Position numbers and translations under genes: made by a program. A DNA stretch of 53,299 nt, taken from assembly GCF_018375725.1 (NCBI RefSeq), contig NZ_JAHACR010000006.1, positions 1-53,299 of the forward strand, written 5' to 3'. Below the pieces are notes generated by a model that was given only the letters and a program-made list of their open reading frames with translations, was not told the origin of the DNA and searched no databases. This document shows positions 25,317 through 33,771 of the stretch, one piece after another (position 1 is the first letter of the stretch; every line of letters begins with the position of its first letter). Source of the stretch: Burkholderia sp. Lineage in GTDB: Bacteria > Pseudomonadota > Gammaproteobacteria > Burkholderiales > Burkholderiaceae.

Positions 25317-26063
25317 ATGAGCTTCGTAGCAAATGCAGAGGAAGTCGCTCGGTTGGCAATGCAAGCAATCGATCCATCGCTTACTGAAAAATACGTGGGA
25401 TTGATTCAACTGCTCGTTCTCAATCCGGGCGCGGCATCGAAAATGCGCAGCAAAAAGTCCCCGCCCGTCGGATCGGCTGACTATATCAGAGCCCAGGCAG
25501 TAAACTTCCATGGCAGCAGGACTCCGAGAGCTCCGGAGCCGCCAGCGACAGTGCCGGACGAGATGGTGTCTTTCATTCTGCATAACCACTTCGACGTCCC
25601 TGAGGCTAACCTGGAGCGAGCTAGGAATGAGCACCAGCTCTCGATGGGGGCCGAGAACCTCGTCGGAGAGCTTCTTGAGCGTTATCTCGCCGCCGTCATG
25701 GAACCGCGCGGCTGGATTTGGTGCTCAGGTTCGACCGTCAAAGCAGTTGATTTCATCAAGCCGCCTACAACGCCGGATGGCTTGTGGAGGCTGCTGCAAG
25801 TAAAAAATCGCGACAATTCGGAGAACTCTTCCAGCTCGGCAATTCGGAACGGAACCACCATTGAAAAGTGGTTCCGAACGTTTTCGAAAAGGCAGGATTC
25901 CAATTGGCAAGCTTTCCCCGACGAGGAAATTCGTCCCCTTTCTTTCTACGGAAGGGTTCAACAGATACGTCAAGACCTATCTGGACGCTCTGCCGTAACT
26001 CGATTGCGTGTCCGTGTGACGCTGGATCGTCTCATCGCTATTGAAAAAGCAAGACATGGTTAG
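25317..26063 (+). CDS. Probable SinI-family type II restriction endonuclease
   Basis: A 248-residue protein that resembles the SinI restriction-enzyme family by eye. The strongest segment is LLQVKNRDNSENSSSSAIR followed by a KWFRTF motif. The candidate PD-(D/E)XK-like site is Asp145 (AVDFI) with Gln161-Val-Lys163 (QVK), and Glu113 may be the helix acid. SinI-group enzymes cut GGWCC. The converging methyltransferase gene, whose target region has features of GGWCC enzymes, supports the pairing. The two genes overlap tail to tail by four bases (26060-26063). The ribosome site is weak, which would favour methylation before cleavage. Confidence 0.65.
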   Translation: MSFVANAEEVARLAMQAIDPSLTEKYVGLIQLLVLNPGAASKMRSKKSPPVGSADYIRAQAVNFHGSRTPRAPEPPATVPDEMVSFILHNHFDVPEANLERARNEHQLSMGAENLVGELLERYLAAVMEPRGWIWCSGSTVKAVDFIKPPTTPDGLWRLLQVKNRDNSENSSSSAIRNGTTIEKWFRTFSKRQDSNWQAFPDEEIRPLSFYGRVQQIRQDLSGRSAVTRLRVRVTLDRLIAIEKARHG

Positions 26064-27547
26064 TGGTGTCCCTCTGTTTCGAAAAGAGCGAGTTGCGAAA
26101 CGGGCACCTCCTGTGGCTTGCGCTGTTTCTTTTCCGGCTTTTCCGGCTTGGATTGGTCGGGGAAGAGCCCGAGGGCTTTCCTCGTGTTCCTTTCCCAACT
26201 AAGTTCATCCGTTCCCTTGTAGCGGGAGAACGGAAAGCCGGCCGGAGGCTGGATTTCGTCCCCGGCCATATGCGCGAGAATCGCTCGGCCGACAGCTTCG
26301 CCGAGGCCGACTGGAACCGCGTTGCCGACTTGGCGATACTGATCGATGAGTTTCCCGCCAAGTTGCCAGTCATCTGGAAACATCTGAATTCGCTTGTACT
26401 CCTGAATCGAAAGCGGACGGTTTTCCTCCGGGTGACAAATATCCGTCGCAGGCATGTTCGGTGCCGTCACCAACGTACAGCTCGGCTTCTCCCAGGCCAG
26501 ACGGCGCAGGAAGCCGGTTTTACCCCCCCCTGAGTAGTAGCTTTTCCCCAGAGCCTCCTTTTGGAGATCCTCGGGCAAGTGCTTCCAATACTGCCCAGGC
26601 CCAAGCAGGCGGTAATAGCGCAGCCGATCCTCGGGGAAATCCACGTGGTCGCAGCCATCAACTTGTTCGATGGCGTCGCGCAGCGTGTTCCATTTCGGCA
26701 AACCGAACGAACCATCTTGGCTGTGGGTCGGATTCAAATGGGGGAGTTCTTTGCCGTCTCGCGAACAGAGCAAGATAACTCGTTCGCGCACTTGAGGCAC
26801 TCCAAAATTCGCTGAGTTATAGAGGTTGAACGACACTCCATAGCCGCCGGCACGCAGCATCTCAAGAATATGGAGCAAGGCTCCACCTGGTTTTTCTTCA
26901 TAGCCGGGATCCCACTGCTCGTCGCGCTCGGCGTGTGGCCGATGTGAAAGCGGGGCCGAGAGTAAACCTCGCACGTTCTCGATGACGGCGTATTTCGGTT
27001 TGAGCTCGAGAATCAAATCGATGAATTTCAGGAAGACGTTGCCACGGGCATCTTCAAAGCCCCGACGTGAGCCGGCCGTCGAAAATGCCTGGCACGGCGG
27101 CCCCCCGACGATGACATCGATCTCGTCGGTTTGTGATAGTCCCGCAGCTTCTCGAATGTCCGTTGCCGAATACTTCCAGATGTCGCCGAGAAGAGCCAGG
27201 TCGGGCCGGTTCATCTCTATTGTTTTGCGGCAGTGCCTGTCGACTTCGCACGCAAGCAGAACATGCAGCCCTGCTCTTTCCAAGCCCTGATCGAGACCCA
27301 TAGCCCCAGAGAAAAACGAGAGAACCCTCAGATCTGGCAACGGTCCTTTGCGCCGCGTGGCGTGATCCTCCGGCTCACCGCGATTGCTGCTCGCGTAAAC
27401 TTCCACGGAAGAAGGGGATATGAGCCATTGCTTGCCAATTTGACGGCCGTCGAGTTGGCCGGAGCGAAGCATTGAGCGAACGCGTTGCTGCGAAACGCCC
27501 AAGCGCTCGGCGGCGTCCTTCACGGATAGAAAATCTGGGATGTTCAT
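26060..27547 (-). CDS. C5 cytosine DNA methyltransferase with N-terminal helix-turn-helix
   Basis: A 495-residue modification enzyme. Residues 1-52 form an excisionase/MerR-like HTH_17 domain (LSVKDAAERLGVSQQRVRSM), then the catalytic domain starts near residue 73. Motif I is SFFSGAMGLDQG, motif IV is GGPPCQAFS with nucleophile Cys152, motif VI is IENVRG, motif VIII is QVRERVILL and motif X is QVGNAVPVG. The target-recognition region (GKSYYSGGGKTGFLRRLAW) resembles GGWCC-type methyltransferases. The C-terminal ~70 residues are charged and variable. No separate C protein is present, so the fused HTH may autoregulate the system. Confidence 0.92.
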   Translation of the reverse strand: MNIPDFLSVKDAAERLGVSQQRVRSMLRSGQLDGRQIGKQWLISPSSVEVYASSNRGEPEDHATRRKGPLPDLRVLSFFSGAMGLDQGLERAGLHVLLACEVDRHCRKTIEMNRPDLALLGDIWKYSATDIREAAGLSQTDEIDVIVGGPPCQAFSTAGSRRGFEDARGNVFLKFIDLILELKPKYAVIENVRGLLSAPLSHRPHAERDEQWDPGYEEKPGGALLHILEMLRAGGYGVSFNLYNSANFGVPQVRERVILLCSRDGKELPHLNPTHSQDGSFGLPKWNTLRDAIEQVDGCDHVDFPEDRLRYYRLLGPGQYWKHLPEDLQKEALGKSYYSGGGKTGFLRRLAWEKPSCTLVTAPNMPATDICHPEENRPLSIQEYKRIQMFPDDWQLGGKLIDQYRQVGNAVPVGLGEAVGRAILAHMAGDEIQPPAGFPFSRYKGTDELSWERNTRKALGLFPDQSKPEKPEKKQRKPQEVPVSQLALFETEGHH

Positions 27548-27563
27548 CTTGGAATGTTCTGTG

Positions 27564-27588
27564 TTTCGCCGTCGAAAGCGAAATTATA
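27564..27588 (-). promoter_or_regulatory. Promoter and possible operator of the methyltransferase gene
   Basis: On the minus strand a perfect TATAAT -10 box occupies 27583-27588, about 40 bases before the methyltransferase ATG. A dyad, TTTCGC-N8-GCGAAA (27564-27583), overlaps its downstream edge, a natural place for repression. A weak -35 candidate lies near 27605-27610. The remainder up to 27805 is AT-rich with no gene. Confidence 0.5.
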
Positions 27589-27805
27589 CCAACAGCGCCG
27601 CTCGTACTAATATCGGGTCGCAACATATTGTCGGTCAACGCCATATTGATAGTTTGTTTATATAAATCAATTGGTTGCGTCGCATTGCGCTATGGCGTGA
27701 TGGTTCGCGGTGGACATGGCCTGCAAGGTCGTCTGAATTGATGCAGCGGGCCGGCGATGTTCTGTACATTCAGGCTGCAAAATACCGAACCGCGGAAATC
27801 GTCGA

Positions 27806-28264
27806 TTAGCTTGACGGCCTCGAGCGTTTCGTATCGTGTTTGCCATCGGATTTAAGTTGCCTTACAAGGCGGCGCTCGACCAGTTCGGGCTGACGGAGCT
27901 CGCACTCCCACACAACGAACACACGCCAACCTGCATCGCGCAGAGCTTTGCGTTGACGCTCAAATCGCACGACGTTGGCGTTCAGCTTCCGAGCCCAGAA
28001 ATCAGTATTGGTGTGGGGTATTCTTGCGCTTCTACAGCCTGGATGCTGGTGCCAAAAGCAGCCGTGCATGAAAACTACTGCGCTGTATTTCGGCAGAACA
28101 ATGTCGGGTGTCCCGGGCAGATCTCTGCGATGGAGTCGGAATCTGAAGCCCGCGCGATGCAGTAGGCTGCGGAGAGCGCACTCGCCACGGCTATTCGTCG
28201 ATCGGATGCGACTCATCAACGCGCTTCGGGCTGCTGGGCTGAGTGGATCCATTGTTACGACCAT
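27806..28264 (-). CDS. Very-short-patch repair endonuclease Vsr
   Basis: Vsr nicks DNA next to T:G mismatches formed when methylated cytosine deaminates, protecting methyltransferase sites from C-to-T mutation. The 152-residue protein has MSRIRSTNSRGE, then FRLHRRDLPGTPDIVLPKY with the catalytic Asp, VFMHGCFWHQHPGC with the zinc Cys/His, and FWARKLNANVVR. The true start may be ATG 28252 (MDPLSPAARS) rather than ATG 28264. It lies upstream of, and in the same direction as, the methyltransferase gene, the usual pairing. Confidence 0.95.
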   Translation of the reverse strand: MVVTMDPLSPAARSALMSRIRSTNSRGECALRSLLHRAGFRFRLHRRDLPGTPDIVLPKYSAVVFMHGCFWHQHPGCRSARIPHTNTDFWARKLNANVVRFERQRKALRDAGWRVFVVWECELRQPELVERRLVRQLKSDGKHDTKRSRPSS

Positions 28265-28914
28265 CAGGGGCAGTTCAACCGGGCTTTGCCATCGGTTTGA
28301 GAACCATGCTCAGCACCTTCCCCGCGACCATATGGGAAGCTGCGGCCAATCTTTTACTCAACTTCGCAGGCGCCACACGCAGGGGCACGAGCCATCTCCA
28401 TGAAAGGGGGCATGACATTGTTCGGCAAACCCCCGAGCCAATTCCAGCCGAAATTTCTAATTACCTGGTCGCGGAAGCTAAACAACACAGCATACAACGC
28501 AAAGCGACAGTGCTGTCCAGATGCCTCCAGCGGATCTCACGAACATCTATCAACCACTGCGACGGTGCCTATGACTGCGGCACGGTCCGAATGGGCCAAT
28601 GTCCATGCAAGCTCTACTCACAGTCGATCAGCGAGCTGGACACCTACAGAAATCCGTTGTCAGCATTCGTAGCGATACGACCCGCAATCCTCGGTCTCTT
28701 CCGCCGATCTATCGTCTTCTCAACACGAAGCTGCTTCTTTTACATGTAGAAGACATAGAGCGACGGATTACCCCACACGTCACAGGCGGTGAATCTTCTA
28801 GCGCGACGAAATCGCCGCAACCCGAAAAGCGCCGACAGGTGCGTCCAACCGCAGCCGAATCCCCCGCCGCATTGGACTAAACTTAAACCCCCAGCCTCAA
28901 AGCCAGCCACCATC
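28265..28914. other. 650-base region without a confident gene, right edge of the island
   Basis: Both strands were read. Open stretches exist on the plus strand (for example 28400-28672 and 28243-28749), but none resembles a known protein over its length, and their composition is mixed. A short stretch, MTLFGKPPSQFQPKFLI (28412-28462), faintly recalls AlbA/Schlafen-type proteins but the similarity ends there. This may be a decayed accessory gene. Host-like composition returns at about 28860. Confidence 0.4.
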
Positions 28915-29184
28915 ATGGCGCACCTGTTTTTCGCGGCCTCGATCCAACGGCACATCGCGATGCCGGAACGCGACGTCACCGCGCATTCGGTCGACGAGGC
29001 GCTGGCTGCCGCGTTCGCCGACGAGCCGCGGCTGCGCGGCTACATCCTCGATGATCAGGGTGGGCTGCGCCGCCATCTGCGGGTGTTCGTCGACGGTAAA
29101 CCAATGCGCGACCGTCGTCATCTGTCGGATCCGGTCGGCGCGGACAGCCGCATCTACGTCGTGCAAGCGCTGTCGGGCGGCTGA
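28915..29184 (+). CDS. MoaD/ThiS-like ubiquitin-fold protein ending in Gly-Gly
   Basis: An 89-residue beta-grasp protein ending ...YVVQALSGG. The C-terminal diglycine is the feature used by MoaD, ThiS and archaeal SAMP proteins for adenylation and sulfur or isopeptide transfer. The segment GYILDDQGGLRRHLRVFVDG and DADSRIYVV-like ending fit the fold. ATG 28915 is preferred because the family N-terminus (AHLFFAASIQRH) starts here. No MoaE, ThiF or E1-like gene is adjacent. Instead it is followed closely by a beta-propeller gene, suggesting a specialised partner relationship. Confidence 0.8.
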   Translation: MAHLFFAASIQRHIAMPERDVTAHSVDEALAAAFADEPRLRGYILDDQGGLRRHLRVFVDGKPMRDRRHLSDPVGADSRIYVVQALSGG

Positions 29185-29216
29185 CGTCGCGCGTGGACGA
29201 CATCGGAGTGCACATC

Positions 29217-30419
29217 GTGAATGACGACCGCCTGATCGTAGGTACCCGCAAAGGACTGTTCGTTTTCGAAGCGGATGAGGCCAGCCCGAGCCGATGGAAG
29301 CAGGCCGCGCTTCATTTCATCGGCGAGCCGGTCAGTTCCGCGCTTGCCGATCCGCGCGACGGCACGCTTTATGCCGCGCTCAATCTCGGTCATTTCGGCG
29401 TGAAACTGCATCGTCTGCGCGCGGATGCGAGCGAGTGGGAGCCGTGCACGACGCCCGTTTATCCTCATCAGCCGGAAGCCGACGCAGCGTCCGGCGCGGC
29501 AACCTTGAGCGGGACTGCCGATGCGTCCGTCAGATCTGACGGGGCGGCCGATCCTGCCTCGCAAGCCAGTAACGAAGATCGGCCGACAGCAAGCGAACCC
29601 CTGTGGTCGCTCGAGCAGATCTGGACGCTGGAGCCGGGCGGCCTCGATGAGCCTGGAACGCTCTGGGCCGGCACGATCCCGGGCGGTCTGTTCCGTTCGG
29701 ACGACGGCGGCGAAAGCTGGACGTTGAACCGCGCGTTGTGGGATCGCCCCGAGCGCCTCGAGTGGATGGGCGGCGGATATGATCACGCCGGCATCCACTC
29801 GGTGATGATCGATCCGCGTGACAGCCGCCATGTGACGGTCGGCGTCTCGTCGGGCGGCATCTGGCAAACGACCGACGGCGGCGCCACGTGGCGCGCGACG
29901 ACGAAAGGCATGCATGCGGACTACATGCCGCCCGAGCGGAGCGATGAGCCGAATGTCCAGGATCCGCATCGCGTCGTCCAGTGCAAAGCGGCGCCGGACG
30001 TGCTCTGGACGCAGCATCACTGCGCGATCTTCCGGTCGACGGACGGTGGCGAGCATTGGACGCGCATCGAGGCGCAACCGTCGAATTTCGGCTTCGCCGT
30101 GGCCGTTCATCCGCAGGATCCGGATACGGCGTGGTTCGTGCCCGCCGTCAAGGACGCTTGCCGCATTCCCGTCGACGGGCGCTTTGTCGTCACGCGCACG
30201 CATGACGGAGGGCGCACATTCGAGCCCTTCTCCGAAGGCTTGCCGCCGGCGCCTGCTTACGATCTGGTCTACCGGCACGGGCTGGCCGTCGATGCGTCGG
30301 GTACCCGGCTCGCGATGGGTTCGACGACGGGCGGGCTGTGGGTCTCCGACGATGCCGGCGAAAGTTGGCAGGAAGTCTCCGCGCATCTGCCACCGATCTA
30401 CCATGTGAGTTTTGGCTGA
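29217..30419 (+). CDS. BNR/Asp-box beta-propeller protein (sialidase-fold, function unknown)
   Basis: About 400 residues with five Asp-box (SxDxGxxW) repeats: SDDGGESW, TTDGGATW, STDGGEHW, THDGGRTF and SDDAGESW, indicating a six- or seven-bladed propeller. There is no signal peptide and no catalytic Arg triad, so it is not a working sialidase despite usual 'glycosyl hydrolase' labels. Start GTG 29217 is favoured because CGGAG lies at 29203-29207; GTG 29193 and 29208 are alternatives. A Ser/Ala-rich insertion spans roughly residues 90-125. It lies 32 bases after the MoaD-like gene and is probably cotranscribed with it. Confidence 0.85.
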   Translation: MNDDRLIVGTRKGLFVFEADEASPSRWKQAALHFIGEPVSSALADPRDGTLYAALNLGHFGVKLHRLRADASEWEPCTTPVYPHQPEADAASGAATLSGTADASVRSDGAADPASQASNEDRPTASEPLWSLEQIWTLEPGGLDEPGTLWAGTIPGGLFRSDDGGESWTLNRALWDRPERLEWMGGGYDHAGIHSVMIDPRDSRHVTVGVSSGGIWQTTDGGATWRATTKGMHADYMPPERSDEPNVQDPHRVVQCKAAPDVLWTQHHCAIFRSTDGGEHWTRIEAQPSNFGFAVAVHPQDPDTAWFVPAVKDACRIPVDGRFVVTRTHDGGRTFEPFSEGLPPAPAYDLVYRHGLAVDASGTRLAMGSTTGGLWVSDDAGESWQEVSAHLPPIYHVSFG

Positions 30420-30738
30420 ACCCGGAGGCGTGGCCGGTAGCGGGCCGCGCATCGCACTGTGCGTCGTCCGTCGCTGTCTGGCGCGCCGCACCGACCGGTC
30501 ATCGCCGCTCGCCTCTCGCATCCACCTCCGGCGAGCGATCCCCAAGCCGCCCGGTTTCCTCAAGCCATTTCGGTTCCGGAGCCTCTGCCGCAGCCGATCT
30601 CGGTGGCCCAGCTCCCGTCTCGCTTGCACGCCCGATCAAGAACCCTTCCGACCCGCCGTTAACGAAGAATTCGGGTCATCGCGCCCAGTTGCCGGCCCTG
30701 AAGCTCTCTCTCCTGATCGTTTCCGGAAAATCTGAAAA
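30420..30738 (+). other. 319-base gap upstream of the chemoreceptor gene
   Basis: GC-rich on the left and somewhat AT-richer near 30655-30735. I saw no credible gene and no clear sigma-28 box (TAAA-N15-GCCGATAA). It presumably carries the chemoreceptor promoter. Confidence 0.4.
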
Positions 30739-32472
30739 ATGTCGCGAATGTCGTTGAGTCGGAAAGCGTGGAGCATCGTAGGTCTGCTCTGGATTTCCCT
30801 GGTCGTTCTGGTCGTCGTGAACGCGATCATGACGCGCACGTCGATGCTTGAAGCCCGAAAAGCCGTGCTTGCCCAGCAAACGCAAGTCGCAATGGGCATC
30901 ATCGCCTTCTATCAGAAGAAGGCCGCCACGAACGAGCTCACGACGGCCGAAGCCAAGGCGCTCGCCATCGCCGCGCTGCGCGGGCTGCGCTACGGCGCGG
31001 ATCAGAGCGGCTACTTCGGCATCTACGATTCGTCCGTCGTCGCGGTGCTGCTGCCGCCGAAACCGGAACTCGAGTCGAAGAACCTGACCGATCTGGTCGA
31101 TCCGCACGGAACACACATCGCGGTCGAAATCGTCAAGCGTTCGTCGGGCGACGGCGGTCACTTCAGTTCCTATGTCTGGTCGAAGCCGGGGCAGGATGCC
31201 CCGGTGCCGAAAATCACCTATAGCGATTTCGTGCCCAACTGGGACTGGCACGTTTATACGGGTGTCTATGTCGACGACATCGATCAGGCGTTCTATGCCG
31301 AACTGCTGCGCAATCTCGCGCTCGTCGGGTTGATCGGGGTCACGCTGACGCTCGGTCTGCTCTGGCTGATCCGCAGCATTCGAACCAGTCTGGGCGGTGA
31401 GCCCGACTATGCGGCCGATCTCTGCAAGCGCATTGCGTCCGGCAACCTGACCGCTCAGGTCAAGCTCGCCAATGGCGACGACCGCAGCCTGCTGCACGCA
31501 ATGAGCGGGATGCAGCGTCAGCTGACCGAGACGGTCAGCCGGATCCAGTTGTCGGCGGAGGCGATTTCGTCCGGCGCGCATCAGATCGCGGCGGGCAACA
31601 TGGATCTGTCGGCGCGCACCGAGCAGCAGGCGGCGTCCTTGCAGCAGACGGCCGCGAGCATCGAAGAGCTCACGGCGACCGTCAAGCACAACACGGACAA
31701 CGCGCGTCAAGGCAATACGCTCGCCTCGAACGCGTCGCAAGTCGCGGCCCGCGGCGGCGAGGTCGTCCGGCGCGTGGTCGACACGATGCACGAGATCGCC
31801 GACACCTCGGAGCGCGTGTCGCAGATCACCAGCGTGATCGACGCCATCGCTTTCCAGACCAACATCCTCGCGCTGAATGCCGCGGTGGAGTCGGCGCGGG
31901 CCGGCGAGCACGGGCGCGGCTTCGCGGTCGTCGCCGCCGAGGTTCGCAGTCTGGCTCAGCGCAGCGCGAGTGCGGCGAAGGAAATCAAGGATCTGATCGA
32001 CCGATCCGTCGCTCAGGTCAACAGTGGTTCGAAGCTCGTCGATGAGGCCGGCGTCACGATCGACGAGGTGGTCAAATCCGCGCAGCGTGTCGCGGATCTG
32101 ATGGGCGAGATCACCGCGGCGTCCGAAGAGCAGCACACCGGGATCGAGCAGGTCAACCACGCGGTCGCGCAGATGGATCAGGTGACGCAGCAGAACGCCG
32201 CGCTGGTCGAGGAAGCCGCCGCTGCGTCCCGGTCGCTCGGCGAGCAGGGGCGGCAGTTGACGGAGGCGATCGCGTTCTTCCGTCTCGACGCGGCGGAAAA
32301 CCGGCGCGAGCGCGTGCAATCACGGGTGTCGCCGGAGGCCGCCGCGCCTGTCGCAGTCCGTCCGGCTCGTCCGATTGCCGCCGCGCGCACGGCGGTCGCT
32401 TCGGAGAGCGCCGTCTCGGCGTCGGCGGTCGCGGAGGGCGCGGGCAACGCCACGGACTGGGAAACGTTCTGA
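30739..32472 (+). CDS. Methyl-accepting chemotaxis protein with sCache_2 sensor
   Basis: A 577-residue transmembrane chemoreceptor. A first membrane helix (~12-30) is followed by a periplasmic single-Cache domain (~35-190) with GLRYGADQSGYFGIYD and DFVPNWDWHVYTGVYVDD. A second membrane helix (~193-215), a HAMP-like segment and a long coiled signalling domain come next. The CheA/CheW-contact hairpin reads IAFQTNILALNAAVESARAG. The C-terminus ends DWETF, a CheR/CheB-docking pentapeptide (compare NWETF in E. coli Tsr), so it is a high-abundance-type receptor. sCache_2 domains often bind small carboxylic acids; the ligand is unknown. Confidence 0.95.
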   Translation: MSRMSLSRKAWSIVGLLWISLVVLVVVNAIMTRTSMLEARKAVLAQQTQVAMGIIAFYQKKAATNELTTAEAKALAIAALRGLRYGADQSGYFGIYDSSVVAVLLPPKPELESKNLTDLVDPHGTHIAVEIVKRSSGDGGHFSSYVWSKPGQDAPVPKITYSDFVPNWDWHVYTGVYVDDIDQAFYAELLRNLALVGLIGVTLTLGLLWLIRSIRTSLGGEPDYAADLCKRIASGNLTAQVKLANGDDRSLLHAMSGMQRQLTETVSRIQLSAEAISSGAHQIAAGNMDLSARTEQQAASLQQTAASIEELTATVKHNTDNARQGNTLASNASQVAARGGEVVRRVVDTMHEIADTSERVSQITSVIDAIAFQTNILALNAAVESARAGEHGRGFAVVAAEVRSLAQRSASAAKEIKDLIDRSVAQVNSGSKLVDEAGVTIDEVVKSAQRVADLMGEITAASEEQHTGIEQVNHAVAQMDQVTQQNAALVEEAAAASRSLGEQGRQLTEAIAFFRLDAAENRRERVQSRVSPEAAAPVAVRPARPIAAARTAVASESAVSASAVAEGAGNATDWETF

Positions 32473-32596
32473 GTTTCTGCTTGCGCTGACAGCACGGCGA
32501 TCCGGCTGGTCGCCCGGTCGGTTCCGGGCGCGGCCAGAGTGGCTCGCCGCACCCGATGGAGCGGGGGCGGGCGGCGCGCTATCGGCGCAACGCGCC

Positions 32597-33763
32597 TCAC
32601 CGCGTCCGCAGCGCATCGACAATATCCATCCGTGCCGCCCGCATGGCGGGAAGAAACCCGCCAATCAATCCCATCGCCAGTGAAAACGCGATCGTTTTCA
32701 CCGCAATGCCCGGCGTGAGCAGGAACCGAAACGACAGATCCGAAAACGTCTGGAAGTTGGTCGTGGAGAACGACGCCAGCTGCATCAGCGCCGCACATCC
32801 CAACCCGGCGACACCGCCCACCAGTCCGAGCAGCAACGCCTCGATCAGAAAGGCCGCGAGCATGTTGACGCGCTTGAAGCCGAGCGCCCGCAATGTGCCG
32901 ATTTCCGCGACCCGGTTGGCCACCGACGCGTACATCGTGATCATCGCGCCGATCATCGCCGCAATCGAAAAGATCGTCGACAGCGTGATCCCCAGAATAT
33001 TGATGAAGGTCGACAGCGCCTTCGACTGATCGCCATAGAACGTCCGCTCGCGCTTCGCTTGCTCGGCCAGCCGTGGATCGGCGTCGATGTCGGCGCTGAA
33101 GCGCGCGAAGTCGTCCGCCTGCGGAATGCGGACGACCATCGACGAATACGTGGTGCGCCGGAACGACTGCATCAGCTGATCGACGTCGCCCCAGATTTCC
33201 GAGTCGAAGCCGCTGCCGTCCGCGTCGAATTCACCGACGACAGTCCAGTCGCGCTGCGCGAAATGCAGGCGGTCGCCGATCCGCGTGCCGCTGAATCCTT
33301 TCGCGATCGCGCTGCCGACGATGATCTCGGACTATCCTGCGCCGAACATCCGTCCGGCCACGAGTTTCACTTGCGGACGCAGGCCGAAGCCGGCCGGCGA
33401 GACGCCCCGAATCACGACGTTCGACGGTTTTTGTGCGCCGGTCTTGACGAGCGAGATCAGCACGACGGCTTCCTTCGACGCCAGCGGCCGGCCCTGCGCA
33501 CCGAGGGCGATCGACGGGTGCATTTCGACGATGCTCGCCTGGTTGTGGTCGATCGCGCTCTGGATTTCGGTTTCCGCGCCCTTGCGGATCACGACGACGT
33601 TGTCGTGTTCGCCCGTCGACACAAGTGTCCGGGTGAGGCCGGCGTCGAGCATCAGCACGGTCGCGAACACGAAGACGACGAGCGCCATGCCGCCCGCGGT
33701 CAGCGCGGTGGTCAGTCGGCGTGTCCACAGATTGCGTGCGATGTACGCGAACGGAATCGCCAC
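32597..33763 (-). pseudogene. ABC transporter permease (FtsX/MacB type) interrupted by an in-frame amber codon
   Basis: The reading frame encodes a ~388-codon FtsX-type permease. An N-terminal membrane helix is followed by a periplasmic domain and three C-terminal helices (from ~32600 to 33000). A TAG codon at 33332-33334 (minus strand) cuts it after ...LVAGRMFGAG. The frame then continues without shift as SEIIVGSAIAKGFSGTRIGD to the C-terminus, exactly as in an intact family member. A single base change (for example TCG to TAG) would explain this. Either the gene is a recent pseudogene, the stop is read through, or it is a sequencing error. It is last in the efflux operon. Confidence 0.88.
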
Positions 33764-33771
33764 GGCCGCTC

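Larger units (their letters stand above)
24877..28860. mobile_element. Low-GC restriction-modification island next to tRNA-Ala
   Basis: Base composition is visibly more AT-rich than on either side, and codon choice in the genes here departs from the GC-ending pattern of the window. The segment starts directly after a tRNA gene, a classic insertion site. It carries a probable type II restriction endonuclease, a cognate C5 methyltransferase and Vsr. I found no integrase, transposase or duplicated tRNA 3' end, so the mechanism of entry and the exact right boundary (placed before the MoaD-like gene) are inferred. Confidence 0.55.

Noticed and set aside
28243..28749. 168-codon plus-strand ORF as a gene
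   Set aside because: It overlaps the vsr start, has no recognisable domain and no ribosome site; composition does not support coding.
29217..30419. Functional sialidase/glycosyl hydrolase
   Set aside because: Asp boxes define the fold only; the arginine triad and signal peptide of sialidases are missing.
30420..30738. Sigma-28 promoter before the chemoreceptor gene
   Set aside because: No TAAA-N15-GCCGATAA-like match was found in the gap.
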